Positions 7,002 through 15,572 of a DNA stretch of 18,973 nt are shown here, piece by piece. Position numbers and translations under genes: made by a program. The notes below the pieces were generated by a model. It worked only from the letters and a program-made list of their open reading frames with translations, had not been told where the DNA came from and did not search any database. The stretch comes from Roseburia sp. (GTDB taxonomy: Bacteria > Bacillota > Clostridia > Lachnospirales > Lachnospiraceae), in contig JAUUNJ010000014.1 in assembly GCA_030844625.1 (NCBI GenBank), positions 1 through 18,973 of the forward strand, written 5' to 3'. The stretch's first letter is position 1, and each line of letters begins with the position of its first letter.

Positions 7002-7436
7002 ATGAATTATGAAGAAGCAGCAAAAGAATTTGTTCTCCTGATACCTAAAGTCAGGAGGTCTAATGCTGAGAAGCATATTGATATGATTTCCAAGGGAGAA
7101 GTATTTATGCTGGAGTGTGTGGAAAAAAATGGAGGAGTCATTATGCCTGGAGAAATAGCAAAGGCGGTAGGCGTAAGCACGGCGCGTGTGGCAACTTTTT
7201 TAAATGCTGCCGAGAATAAAGGGTATATCAAAAGACAGAATGCAGAAAATGACCGAAGAAAGATTAAGGTTGTTCTTACAGAAGCAGGATTTCAAAGAGT
7301 CAGAAATGAGCGTGAAAGGATGCTTGCAAGAATGACACTCTTTTTTGAAAAACTGGGGGAAGAAGATACTGAAAACCTGATGAGAATTATGAAGAAAATG
7401 CAGGAAATTTTGAACAGTGATGAGTTTAAAAATTAA
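7002..7436 (+). CDS. MarR-family transcriptional regulator
   Basis: The product is 144 residues, a normal MarR length. A winged helix-turn-helix runs from about 32 to 100: GEVFMLECV, then MPGEIAKAVGVSTARVATFL (first and recognition helices), NAAENKGYIKR, and the wing with the family hallmark DRRKIKVVLTEAG. Flanking helices at both ends would form the dimer interface. The ATG at 7002 follows GGAAAGAG; an in-frame TTG at 6996 is a poorer choice. The gene lies directly before two ABC exporter genes (14 nt to the first) and behind a promoter with paired operator-like repeats. It therefore probably represses its own operon and is released by a toxic ligand. The ligand is unknown. Confidence 0.92.
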   Translation: MNYEEAAKEFVLLIPKVRRSNAEKHIDMISKGEVFMLECVEKNGGVIMPGEIAKAVGVSTARVATFLNAAENKGYIKRQNAENDRRKIKVVLTEAGFQRVRNERERMLARMTLFFEKLGEEDTENLMRIMKKMQEILNSDEFKN

Positions 7437-7450
7437 GGAGGCTGATAAAA

Positions 7451-9673
7451 ATGAGACATATTTTTTCAAACTTAAAGAAATACTGGTATCTTGTGTTAAT
7501 GATAGTAGCACTTTTGATGGTTCAGGCATACTGTGATTTGTCCCTGCCGGATTATACATCAAATATTATTGATGTGGGAATTACCAATAGCGGTGTGGAA
7601 CATGTTGTTCCGGAGTACATAACCGAAAAAAGTTATAAACAGATACAGACTTTTTTGACAGAAGATGAAAATGCAGAGTGGGAAAGTGCATATGAATATC
7701 ATAACAGTGATAAAATATACGAATTGAAAAATACAGACCGGGATTATTGGGAAAAATTAGACGATAAATTTCAGAAGCAAATAGCCGTTGTTTATATGAT
7801 GTCTTCTCAGAAAAACTCTGACATGAAAGATATGGATATGACAAATATGACCCCTGACAGTATGACACCGGAGCAGCAAAAGAAAATGCTGGAAGCATTG
7901 GATAAACTGGGTGTTGATGCTGCAAGTCCCACATTAATGCAGGACATAAGGCAGGCGTTTGAGAAAAAAATGTCCACGCTGGGAGATTCCATGATTGCTT
8001 CCTTTGGCAAAACTTTTGCGAAACAGGAATACGAGAGCTGTGGCATAAATATCAATCAAATGCAGTCGGATTATATGTGGCTGACGGGCGGAAAAATGAT
8101 AGCAATGACATTGTTGATGGCATTGGCTTCCATACTGGTGGGTCTGCTTGCATCAAGAGTTTCTGCGGGAGTGGGAAGGGATTTGAGACAAAAAGTATTT
8201 ACTAAAGTAATATCCTTTTCTAATGCAGAGCTGGATAGGTTTTCCACAGCTTCTCTGATTACAAGAAGTACCAATGATGTGCAACAGATACAAATGGTCA
8301 CAGTAATGCTTCTGCGTATGGTTCTGTATGCACCGATTCTTGCAATTGGTGGAATTGTTAATGTCATAAATTATGATTCAGGAATGGAATGGATTATTAT
8401 TCTTGCGATAGCAGTAGTTATTTGTATTATTGTGGTTTTGATGGTAGTTGCAATGCCTAAGTTTAACATTATGCAAAAGCTGGTTGACAGAGTGAATCTT
8501 GTTTCCAGAGAAATTCTTACGGGTCTGCCTGTAATACGTGCTTTTAGCAGAGAGAAAAAAGAAGAGGAAAGATTTGAAGATGCCAATGGCACACTTACCA
8601 AAGTAATGCTTTTTACGAACAGGGCAATGTCATTTATGATGCCGGCATTGATGATTGTAATGAATGGAGTTTCGGTGCTGATTGTCTGGGTGGCTGCCAA
8701 TAAAATTGATGAGGGAGTTTTGGAAGTTGGTTCCATGACAGCCTTTATTACCTATTCCATGATGATTATTATGGGATTTTTAATGCTGACAATAGTTTCA
8801 ATTATGCTTCCAAGAGCAGCAGTTGCAGCAAACCGTATTAATGAGGTTATCAGTACAGAGATTGTTATTGAAGATAAGGAGAATGCCATTACGGCAAAGG
8901 CTGAAAAAGGAATCATTAGGTTTGACCATGTGGATTTTAAATATCCGGACGGAGAAGAAAATGTTCTTCAGGATATAGACTTTGTGGCAGGACCAGGAGA
9001 AACTACTGCAATTATTGGAAGTACCGGAAGTGGAAAGTCCACACTGGCAAAACTGATTCCGAGATTTTTTGACATCACTGACGGTTCTATTACATTGGAT
9101 GGGGTAGACATAAGAGAGATTTCCATTGAGACACTCCGTTCCCAGATTGGTTATGTGCCTCAGCAGGGAGTACTTTTTTCGGGAGATATTAAATCTAATA
9201 TTGCATATGGGGCACCATCTTCCAAAATGAAAGATATTATGGAGGCAGCGGAAATTGCTCAGGCAACAGAGTTTATTGAAAATAAGTCCGAAAAATATGA
9301 CAGTCCGATTGCTCAGGGGGGAACCAATGTTTCCGGAGGTCAGAAACAGAGACTGTCCATTGCAAGAGCAATTGCCAGAAATCCAAAGATCTATATATTT
9401 GATGACAGTTTTTCAGCATTGGATTTTAAGACAGATACACAGCTGAGAAAGGCGTTAAAGCCAAAGACAAAAGATGCTACGGTTCTGATTGTGGCACAGC
9501 GTGTAAGTACGATTTTACATGCCGACCAGATACTTGTTCTGGATGAGGGAAAACTTGTAGGCAAAGGAACACATAAAGAACTTGTGAATAGTTGTGAAAC
9601 ATACAGACAGATTGCACAGTCTCAGCTTTCCGAGGCAGAGTTTACAGCAAGCATAGAAGGAAAGGAGGACTAA
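7451..9673 (+). CDS. Heterodimeric ABC exporter subunit with degenerate ATP site and extracellular insert
   Basis: The product is 740 residues, longer than the usual 570-600 for a half-transporter. The excess lies between the first membrane helix (about 12-30) and the second (about 213-233). This stretch of about 165 residues is predicted to be extracellular and includes a Met-rich segment at 125-146. The nucleotide-binding domain has Walker A GSTGSGKST (523-531), signature VSGGQKQR (627-634) and Walker B ending in Asp651-Asp652, where the catalytic Glu is normally found. Gln683 replaces the switch His. These changes mark the degenerate-site partner of heterodimeric exporters such as LmrCD, BmrCD, EfrAB and TM287/288. 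AGGAGG precedes the ATG. The stop lies 2 nt before the partner gene, so the two are co-translated. Drug or lipid export is the usual role. Confidence 0.9.
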   Translation: MRHIFSNLKKYWYLVLMIVALLMVQAYCDLSLPDYTSNIIDVGITNSGVEHVVPEYITEKSYKQIQTFLTEDENAEWESAYEYHNSDKIYELKNTDRDYWEKLDDKFQKQIAVVYMMSSQKNSDMKDMDMTNMTPDSMTPEQQKKMLEALDKLGVDAASPTLMQDIRQAFEKKMSTLGDSMIASFGKTFAKQEYESCGININQMQSDYMWLTGGKMIAMTLLMALASILVGLLASRVSAGVGRDLRQKVFTKVISFSNAELDRFSTASLITRSTNDVQQIQMVTVMLLRMVLYAPILAIGGIVNVINYDSGMEWIIILAIAVVICIIVVLMVVAMPKFNIMQKLVDRVNLVSREILTGLPVIRAFSREKKEEERFEDANGTLTKVMLFTNRAMSFMMPALMIVMNGVSVLIVWVAANKIDEGVLEVGSMTAFITYSMMIIMGFLMLTIVSIMLPRAAVAANRINEVISTEIVIEDKENAITAKAEKGIIRFDHVDFKYPDGEENVLQDIDFVAGPGETTAIIGSTGSGKSTLAKLIPRFFDITDGSITLDGVDIREISIETLRSQIGYVPQQGVLFSGDIKSNIAYGAPSSKMKDIMEAAEIAQATEFIENKSEKYDSPIAQGGTNVSGGQKQRLSIARAIARNPKIYIFDDSFSALDFKTDTQLRKALKPKTKDATVLIVAQRVSTILHADQILVLDEGKLVGKGTHKELVNSCETYRQIAQSQLSEAEFTASIEGKED

Positions 9674-9675
9674 TT

Positions 9676-11484
9676 ATGGCAGCAAAAATAAATAGAAATG
9701 TTTCGGGAGAAAAGGCAAAGGATTTTAAAGGAACATTTAATAAATTGCTTAATTATATGGGCAGATATAAAATCGCCGTTGTGGCGGTTATGATTTGTGC
9801 AGTTTTAAGTGCTGCATTTTCCATTATCAGTCCGAAGGTGCTTGGTAAAGCAACGACAGCCCTATCGGAAGGAATGATGGCAAAAATTTCAGGGACCGGT
9901 GGAATGGATTTTGATTATATTGGAAAAATTCTGCTTATTGTCATCAGTTTGTATGTAATTAGTTGCATATTTAATCTGATACAGGGATATACAATGTCCA
10001 CAATAACCCAGAAACTGTGTTACAGATTACGCAAGGAGATTGTTGAGAAAATCAACCGCATGCCAATGAAATATTTTGAAAGCCGAACCTATGGTGAGGT
10101 GCTTTCAAGGATTACTAATGACGTGGATACTTTTGGTAACGGTCTGAACCAGAGCATCACCCAGTTAATAACATCTGTCACAACTATGATCGGTGTAGTT
10201 ATAATGATGCTTACAATCAGTCCTCTTATGACATTGATAACATTATTAATTTTACCTGTGAGCATGGGATTTATAGGTACTATTATGAAAAAGTCACAGA
10301 AACATTTTAAAGTGCAGCAGGAATATCTGGGGCATATTAATGGACAGGTGGAAGAAAATTATAGCGGTCATCTGGTTGTTAAAGCATTTGGAAAAGAGCG
10401 GGAAGTAATCCAAGAGTTTAACAGAGTCAATGATGTACTTTACAAGTCAGCATGGAAATCCCAGTTTTTGTCAGGACTGATGCAGCCGGTAATGATGTTC
10501 GTTGGCAATCTCGGATATGTGGGAGTAGCCATTTCAGGCGCGTTCCTCGCAATTAATGGGACGATCACCATTGGTGATATTCAGGCATTTATTGTATATG
10601 TGAAGAACTTTACCCAGCCAATGCAGCAAATTGCACAGGTTACTAATATGATGCAGTCAATGATGGCGGCGGCTGAAAGAGTTTTTGAATTCCTTGAAGA
10701 AGAGGAAGAGGACCAGATTACAGAAAATGCTGTTTCTGTGGAAAACGTAGAAGGTGTTGTTGATTTTGAACATGTACATTTTGGATATAATCAGGATCAT
10801 ATTATTATTAATGACTTTAATGCTCATGTAAAACAGGGACAGCAGATTGCAATTGTAGGACCGACAGGGGCAGGAAAGACAACAATGGTTAAACTGTTAA
10901 TGCGGTTCTATGATGTGAATGGTGGTGAAATCAAACTGGATGGTCATAATTTAAAAGATTATAACAGAAATGAACTTAGAAGTGCTTTCGGAATGGTTCT
11001 TCAGGACACATGGCTGTTCAAGGGGTCAATTATGGAAAATATCAGATATGGAAGACTGGAGGCTACAGATGAAGAAGTCATTGCAGCAGCTAAGTCTGCC
11101 CATGCACACCATTTCATAAAAACACTTCCGGGTGGGTATAATTTTGAATTAAATGAAGAGGCGTCCAATGTTTCTGCGGGACAGAGACAGCTGCTTACAA
11201 TAGCCCGTGCCATTCTTGCAGATAATCCGGTTTTGATTCTTGACGAGGCAACTTCATCTGTTGATACAAGAACAGAACACAGAATTCAAAGAGCTATGGA
11301 TAACCTGATGAAAGGAAGAACCAGTTTTGTCATTGCCCATCGTTTAAGCACAATAAAAAATGCAGATCTTATTCTTGTAATGAAAGATGGAGATATTATT
11401 GAGCAGGGAACTCATGACGAATTAATTCAAAAGAAAGGATTTTACTCAGAGATGTACAACTCCCAGTTTGATGTTGTTGCATAA
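9676..11484 (+). CDS. Heterodimeric ABC exporter subunit with catalytic ATP site
   Basis: The product is 602 residues, a standard half-transporter: an N-terminal six-helix membrane domain (about 30-330) and a C-terminal ATPase. Walker A is GPTGAGKTT (395-403). Walker B ends in LILDEATSS with catalytic Glu524, and the switch His555 is present in IAHRLST. The signature is VSAGQRQ (Ser500-Ala501-Gly502-Gln503) instead of SGGQ. This is complementary to the upstream subunit: each defective element would face a normal one in the dimer, giving one catalytic and one degenerate ATP site. It starts 2 nt after the upstream stop, with GGAGG inside the end of that gene. It forms the second half of the MarR-controlled efflux pump. 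Confidence 0.93.
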   Translation: MAAKINRNVSGEKAKDFKGTFNKLLNYMGRYKIAVVAVMICAVLSAAFSIISPKVLGKATTALSEGMMAKISGTGGMDFDYIGKILLIVISLYVISCIFNLIQGYTMSTITQKLCYRLRKEIVEKINRMPMKYFESRTYGEVLSRITNDVDTFGNGLNQSITQLITSVTTMIGVVIMMLTISPLMTLITLLILPVSMGFIGTIMKKSQKHFKVQQEYLGHINGQVEENYSGHLVVKAFGKEREVIQEFNRVNDVLYKSAWKSQFLSGLMQPVMMFVGNLGYVGVAISGAFLAINGTITIGDIQAFIVYVKNFTQPMQQIAQVTNMMQSMMAAAERVFEFLEEEEEDQITENAVSVENVEGVVDFEHVHFGYNQDHIIINDFNAHVKQGQQIAIVGPTGAGKTTMVKLLMRFYDVNGGEIKLDGHNLKDYNRNELRSAFGMVLQDTWLFKGSIMENIRYGRLEATDEEVIAAAKSAHAHHFIKTLPGGYNFELNEEASNVSAGQRQLLTIARAILADNPVLILDEATSSVDTRTEHRIQRAMDNLMKGRTSFVIAHRLSTIKNADLILVMKDGDIIEQGTHDELIQKKGFYSEMYNSQFDVVA

Positions 11485-11577
11485 CAAGAATCAGATGATT
11501 AGAAATTGACGAATACTTTAAAAAATTAAACAAAAACTTTAGATTATTTTGAAAAGTGGCTTGAGAACTAAAAGAAG

Positions 11578-11606
11578 TTGACGATTAAACTTAATATATT
11601 TATAAT
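11578..11606 (+). promoter_or_regulatory. Strong sigma-A-like promoter ahead of a terminator hairpin
   Basis: TTGACG (11578-11583), a 17-bp spacer and a perfect TATAAT (11601-11606). The predicted start near 11613 lies only about 5 nt before the hairpin at 11618. It is the only good promoter between the ABC exporter genes and the ATP-grasp operon. Confidence 0.6.
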
Positions 11607-11617
11607 AATTAACAAAC

Positions 11618-11660
11618 AAAGACGTTTTGCATTTTTTTTGCAGGGCGTCTTTTTTTCTTT
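11618..11660 (+). terminator. Intrinsic terminator or leader attenuator
   Basis: AAAGACGTTTTGCA (11618-11631) pairs with TGCAGGGCGTCTTT (11639-11652) over 14 bp, including three G-U pairs. The loop is seven T, and the stem leads into a T-tract to 11660 broken by one C. It stands 134 nt after the ABC exporter operon and could end that transcript. Its place directly after a promoter also makes it a candidate attenuator for the following operon. Confidence 0.85.
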
Positions 11661-11763
11661 TACTAGGGGGTGCCGGGATTAAGGGACGACAGGCTTTAGT
11701 TTAGGTAAATAAGCGGACAGGGAGATGGATTTCTGTCTGCAAAAAAGACTAGGAGTGATGTAT
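11661..11763 (+). other. GC-rich, possibly structured leader of the ATP-grasp operon
   Basis: After the AT-rich promoter region the sequence becomes G-rich (for example GGGGGTGCCGGG, 11666-11677). It contains the stem GCGGACAG/CTGTCTGC (11713-11720 and 11733-11740), 8 bp with one G-U pair, ending 10 nt before the ribosome binding site AGGAG (11751-11755). The motif ACTAGG-(G/A)-G occurs both at 11662 and at the ribosome binding site (11749). No known riboswitch class was recognised. Confidence 0.35.
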
Positions 11764-13083
11764 ATGAAGAATGTGGATCTTTACCGCCATACAGAGACGG
11801 TGAATGAATTACTTGCCAGATATGGAGTGAAGTTTGGTATTTATAAAAATAATATATTTAGGGAGCAACTGTTTCCCTTTGATGCAATTCCTCGGGTTAT
11901 TCCTCACAACGAATTCGATTATCTTGAAAGAGGATTGAAGCAGAGAGTTATGGCTCTCAATTTGTTTATAAAGGATATATATGGGGATAAAAAGATTATC
12001 AGAGATAAAGTGGTGCCGGAGGAATTTGTTTATGTCTCCAGTGGATATCTGGCACAATGTGAAGGTGTGATGCCATCCAAAGGAATTTACAGCCATATAT
12101 CCGGAATTGATCTGGTTCAGGGGAAAAACAAGGAATGGTATGTGCTTGAAGATAATCTGAGGGTGCCTTCCGGGGCGTCTTACCCAATGATTGCCAGAGA
12201 ATTATGCAGAAGAAGCAGTCCTGAAACTTTCAGACAGTATCATATAGAAGATAACAGAAACTATGCCAAACTGCTTCGAAAGTCTATGGATTATGTTAAC
12301 ACAGGAGGACATACCGTAATACTTACTCCAGGCAGGTATAATGCGGCATATTTTGAACATTCCTATCTGGCAGAGAAAACAGGAGCTCATCTTGTAACGG
12401 GCAATGAACTGATTGTGGAAAATGATCACCTGTATTTTATTGATTATTCCGGAAAGAAAGAGCAGGTAGGGGCTGTGTACCGCAGGATTTCTGATGAGTA
12501 TCTGGACCCGATGAATTTCAATAAAGAATCGTTGATTGGAATTCCGCATATATACGATATTTTCCGAAAAGGTAATGTGGCATTATTGAATGCACCGGGA
12601 AATGGTGTTGCGGATGATAAAGGGATTTATTATTTTGTTCCTAAGATGGTGAAATATTATTTGGGAGAAGATTCCATATTGCAGAATGCTCCTACATATT
12701 TACCGTTTTATAAAGAAGATATGGACTATGTATTGAGTAACTTTGATAATCTGGTGCTGAAAGATGTGGCAGAAGCAGGCGGATACGGAGTTGTCTTTGG
12801 AAACTCAATGACATCGAAGCAGAAAGAACAGTTCATTGAAATGTTAAAGAAAGAGCCGCGAAGGTTTATTGCTCAGGAGGTTATTGACTTCCTGGATATA
12901 GATATAATGGATGGAAAGGAAATTGTAGCAAGAAAGGCAGACTTAAGAGCATTTGTTGTCATGGGAGAAGAACCCATGGTATGGAAGAGCGGTCTGACCA
13001 GGTTTTCCAGAAATCCGGATTCATTTATAGTTAATTCGTCACAGGGAGGAGGATTTAAAGACACATGGGTATTATCTCAGTAG
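11764..13083 (+). CDS. Circularly permuted ATP-grasp amidoligase (COG2308)
   Basis: The product is 439 residues. The family hallmarks appear in order: LEDNLRVPSG (128-137), GNGVADDK (279-286), LKDVAEAGGYG (332-342, Lys333 and the glycine loop probably binding ATP), FIAQEVIDF, DLRAFVV and the closing SSQGGGFKDTW (from about 425). Proteins of this type are predicted to form amide or peptide bonds using ATP. The true substrates are unknown. The ATG at 11764 is chosen because AGGAG lies 8 nt upstream; earlier in-frame ATGs at 11725 and 11758 are too close to their purine-rich stretches. The common GGLTR motif reads KSGLTR here. The gene overlaps the next by 19 nt, and the alpha-E and transglutaminase neighbours are the standard partners of this family. 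The family call is firm; its reaction is inferred. Confidence 0.92.
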   Translation: MKNVDLYRHTETVNELLARYGVKFGIYKNNIFREQLFPFDAIPRVIPHNEFDYLERGLKQRVMALNLFIKDIYGDKKIIRDKVVPEEFVYVSSGYLAQCEGVMPSKGIYSHISGIDLVQGKNKEWYVLEDNLRVPSGASYPMIARELCRRSSPETFRQYHIEDNRNYAKLLRKSMDYVNTGGHTVILTPGRYNAAYFEHSYLAEKTGAHLVTGNELIVENDHLYFIDYSGKKEQVGAVYRRISDEYLDPMNFNKESLIGIPHIYDIFRKGNVALLNAPGNGVADDKGIYYFVPKMVKYYLGEDSILQNAPTYLPFYKEDMDYVLSNFDNLVLKDVAEAGGYGVVFGNSMTSKQKEQFIEMLKKEPRRFIAQEVIDFLDIDIMDGKEIVARKADLRAFVVMGEEPMVWKSGLTRFSRNPDSFIVNSSQGGGFKDTWVLSQ

Positions 13084-13730
13084 AAAACACAGACAGATTA
13101 TTTTGGCTGGGGCGCTATAGCGAGAGAGTTTATACAACTACCCGCTTATTTGCAGACAGTTATGATCAGATGATCGATATAGATTTTAATAATTATGAGG
13201 ATTTTTGCAGAAGGCTGGATATTCCCAACATATATAAATCAAAAGAAGATTTTGTGGAAAAATACAGTTTTGATGAATATAATCCCAATTCAATTTACGC
13301 CAATTTGATGAGGGCTTATGACAATGCAATTGTTTTAAGAGAGGAAATCGGAAGTGAAACTCTTTCCTATGTGCAGCTTGCAGTATATGAAATGCAGAAA
13401 GCAAAGACCTCTTCTGCACCCCTGATTGAATTACAGAAGGTAATTGACAATATACTGGCATTTTGGGGAATTGCAGATGACAGAATTGATGATGAGAATG
13501 TAAGAAATATCATTAAGGTAGGAAAACGGATAGAGAGGCTTGATTTGTATGGAAGATTACACATGAATCCTGAAGAGATTACCAGAGAGGTTTGCAGGCT
13601 CAGTGATAGAATTGCCAGGACATGTCTGTCATACAGTATGGATAATCTTAAAGTATTAAATGAGATTGTCCGAAAAGAGGAAATGGATTATTATAATGTT
13701 GTACAAAAGGTTGACGGACTGGTGGAATAA
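13065..13730 (+). CDS. Alpha-E domain protein (COG2307)
   Basis: The product is 221 residues, shorter than many alpha-E proteins (about 300). The opening ENTDRLFWLGRYSERVYTTT matches the hallmark start of the family (A-x-x-L-x-W-x-GRY-x-ER-x-x-x-x-R). The rest is almost wholly helical, and LSDRIARTCLSYSMDN lies near the end. The function of alpha-E proteins is not established; they nearly always accompany a COG2308 ATP-grasp ligase and are thought to be its partner or substrate-binding subunit. The ATG at 13065 overlaps the ligase gene by 19 nt, with GGGAGGAGG (13044-13052) 12 nt upstream, so translation is coupled. Confidence 0.88.
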   Translation: MGIISVENTDRLFWLGRYSERVYTTTRLFADSYDQMIDIDFNNYEDFCRRLDIPNIYKSKEDFVEKYSFDEYNPNSIYANLMRAYDNAIVLREEIGSETLSYVQLAVYEMQKAKTSSAPLIELQKVIDNILAFWGIADDRIDDENVRNIIKVGKRIERLDLYGRLHMNPEEITREVCRLSDRIARTCLSYSMDNLKVLNEIVRKEEMDYYNVVQKVDGLVE

Positions 13731-13754
13731 TAGTCCGTAGTGAGGAGCAGCATT

Positions 13755-14543
13755 ATGAAAAATTTGCATTTTAATTATACTATGAAAATACAGTTTGACA
13801 GCCCTATCAGGGAACATAGATTTACGTTAAAATGTACACCTGTATCAAATGACAGACAGACAATAACAAATTTTAATATTGATGTATTTCCAAAAGAATT
13901 TTTGGGTACAGATATGGACGCTTTTGGAAATTCATGCATTTATGGATATTCGGAACATAAGCATAATCACTTTTCGATTCACATAGAAGGTGATGCAAGG
14001 ACAGGTCTTCTGGAATATGAGAAAGCAGGAGATGAATACGATATTGGTTTGTACAAGTATCAGACAGATTATACAAGACCGGGAACAAAGCTAAAACAGT
14101 TTTTTGAAGATCATTTTATAAAGCTAAATGGAATGTCCAATTTGGATAAAGCAATTACTTTTATGCAATGTTTGTATGATAATTTTCAGTATGTTTCGGG
14201 AGTTACAGATATTTATACAACAGCCGAAGAGGCATTAGAGCTTGGAAAGGGTGTGTGTCAGGATTATTCCCACATAATGATTTCCCTTTGCCGGATGGCA
14301 AATATTCCGGCAAGATATGTGGTAGGAATGTTAATCGGTGAGGGTCTGAGCCATGCGTGGGTAGAAATATTTCATCAGGGGAAATGGATTGCACTGGATC
14401 CTACCAACAATCTAATTGTAAATGATGAGCATATAAAGATATCTAATGGCAGGGATTATAAGGACTGCACAATAAACCAGGGTATTTTCACGGGACAGGC
14501 AAACCAGATTCAGGAAATTAGTGTCAGTGTAACGGAGAGCTAG
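13755..14543 (+). CDS. Transglutaminase-like cysteine protease/transferase (COG1305)
   Basis: The product is 262 residues with no signal peptide, so it is probably cytoplasmic. An N-terminal beta-rich region (about 1-95: MKNLHFNYTMKIQFDSPIRE and following strands) resembles the N-terminal domain common in bacterial transglutaminase-like proteins. The catalytic triad is visible: Cys168 in GKGVCQDYSH, His200 in LSHAWVEIF and Asp215 in ALDPTNN. Such proteins cleave or transfer acyl groups at amide bonds. In this operon type the enzyme is thought to trim, release or transfer the product of the ATP-grasp ligase. The ATG at 13755 is supported by GAGGAG (13742-13747) 7 nt upstream; an upstream GTG at 13740 lacks this. 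Confidence 0.9.
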   Translation: MKNLHFNYTMKIQFDSPIREHRFTLKCTPVSNDRQTITNFNIDVFPKEFLGTDMDAFGNSCIYGYSEHKHNHFSIHIEGDARTGLLEYEKAGDEYDIGLYKYQTDYTRPGTKLKQFFEDHFIKLNGMSNLDKAITFMQCLYDNFQYVSGVTDIYTTAEEALELGKGVCQDYSHIMISLCRMANIPARYVVGMLIGEGLSHAWVEIFHQGKWIALDPTNNLIVNDEHIKISNGRDYKDCTINQGIFTGQANQIQEISVSVTES

Positions 14544-14613
14544 AATTTATCTGATTTCATCTAAATAGAAAACAACAACTATGGTGACTGAAAAATAATG
14601 AGGTATTAAGGAA

Positions 14614-15549
14614 ATGTTAAGAACAGTAGCAAAGACAGAACTTCCTGTAGATGAAGTGCTGTCCATCAGAAAGAATAGAATTGAGCCGGAAACCGGTTCT
14701 AATGGAAAAAGAATAAGTATTGTTACGGGAATTCACGGTGACGAGCTGGAGGGACAGTTTGTATGCTATGAGATTTCCAGAAGGATTAAGGAACATCCTG
14801 AATATTTAAAGGGAACAGTGGATATTTATCCTGCCATGAATCCTTTCGGAATAAACTCAGTCACCAGAGGAATTCCTGCTTTTGATTTAGACATGAACAG
14901 AATTTTTCCCGGCAGGGAAGATGGAGATATGAATGAATATCTGGCTTCAAAAATTATTGAAGACTTGGAAGGCTCAGACCTCTGCATTGATATTCATGCC
15001 AGTAACATTTACTTGACGGAGGTTCCGCAGATTCGCATTAATGAGATTAACAGGGATGTTCTGGTGCCGTTGGCAAAACTGGCAAATGTTGATTTTATAT
15101 GGATTCACGGAAACAGCACTGTTTTGGAGGCTACCCTTGCATACAGTATGAACTCAAGAAACGTACCAACTCTTGTGGTGGAAATGGGAGTTGGAATGAG
15201 AATTACTCAGGAATATGGAAATCAGCTTACCAATGGAATCTTCAGACTGATGAAAGAATTGGAAATTTGGGATGGCCCGGCAGAAGAAGTAAGGAAACCG
15301 GTTATATCTGATAATCCCCCTGATGTGGAATTTTTGAATGCTTCGGTTTCGGGTGTTTTTATAAAAGATATTCTTCACGGAAGTAATGTAATAAAAGGGC
15401 AGCATCTGGGATATATTGTTGATCCTTTGAATGGAGAAATGCTAAGTGATGTGAAATCCCCTGTGGACGGATGGTTGTTTACAATTAGGGAATATCCGAT
15501 TGTGGATGAGGGCTCGTTGATGGCGCGAATACTCAGGGTGAAGAGATAA
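14614..15549 (+). CDS. Aspartoacylase/succinylglutamate desuccinylase-like zinc deacylase, intact active site
   Basis: The product is 311 residues, the usual AstE/AspA length. The M14-like zinc site is complete: His41 and Glu44 in GIHGDELEG, His128 in IDIHAS, the substrate-binding Asn95-Arg96 in DLDMNRIFPG and the catalytic Glu190 in VEMG. A C-terminal beta domain (about 238-311) with SPVDGWLF is also typical. The family removes acyl groups from amino acids or peptides by hydrolysing an amide bond. It lies 70 nt after the transglutaminase-like gene and directly before a paralogue, and is presumably part of the same operon. The ATG at 14614 has TAAGGA very close and GAGG 10 nt upstream. The substrate is unknown; cleavage of an amide made by the COG2308 ligase is a reasonable inference. 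Confidence 0.88.
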   Translation: MLRTVAKTELPVDEVLSIRKNRIEPETGSNGKRISIVTGIHGDELEGQFVCYEISRRIKEHPEYLKGTVDIYPAMNPFGINSVTRGIPAFDLDMNRIFPGREDGDMNEYLASKIIEDLEGSDLCIDIHASNIYLTEVPQIRINEINRDVLVPLAKLANVDFIWIHGNSTVLEATLAYSMNSRNVPTLVVEMGVGMRITQEYGNQLTNGIFRLMKELEIWDGPAEEVRKPVISDNPPDVEFLNASVSGVFIKDILHGSNVIKGQHLGYIVDPLNGEMLSDVKSPVDGWLFTIREYPIVDEGSLMARILRVKR

Positions 15550-15572
15550 GAGTGAATAGTGAAGAGGAAAAG

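Noticed and set aside
7807..8736. Several 80-120-codon minus-strand frames over the first ABC exporter gene
   Set aside because: They are shadows of a strongly conserved transporter in the opposite frame.
11725..11763. Earlier ATG starts for the ATP-grasp gene
   Set aside because: The purine stretch directly touches the ATG at 11725, whereas AGGAG is ideally spaced for the ATG at 11764, and family homology starts at about that point.
11661..11763. Known riboswitch (c-di-GMP, guanidine, ZTP, THF, T-box) before the ATP-grasp operon
   Set aside because: None of the signature motifs of these classes could be found in the leader, so only a generic structured-leader note is kept.
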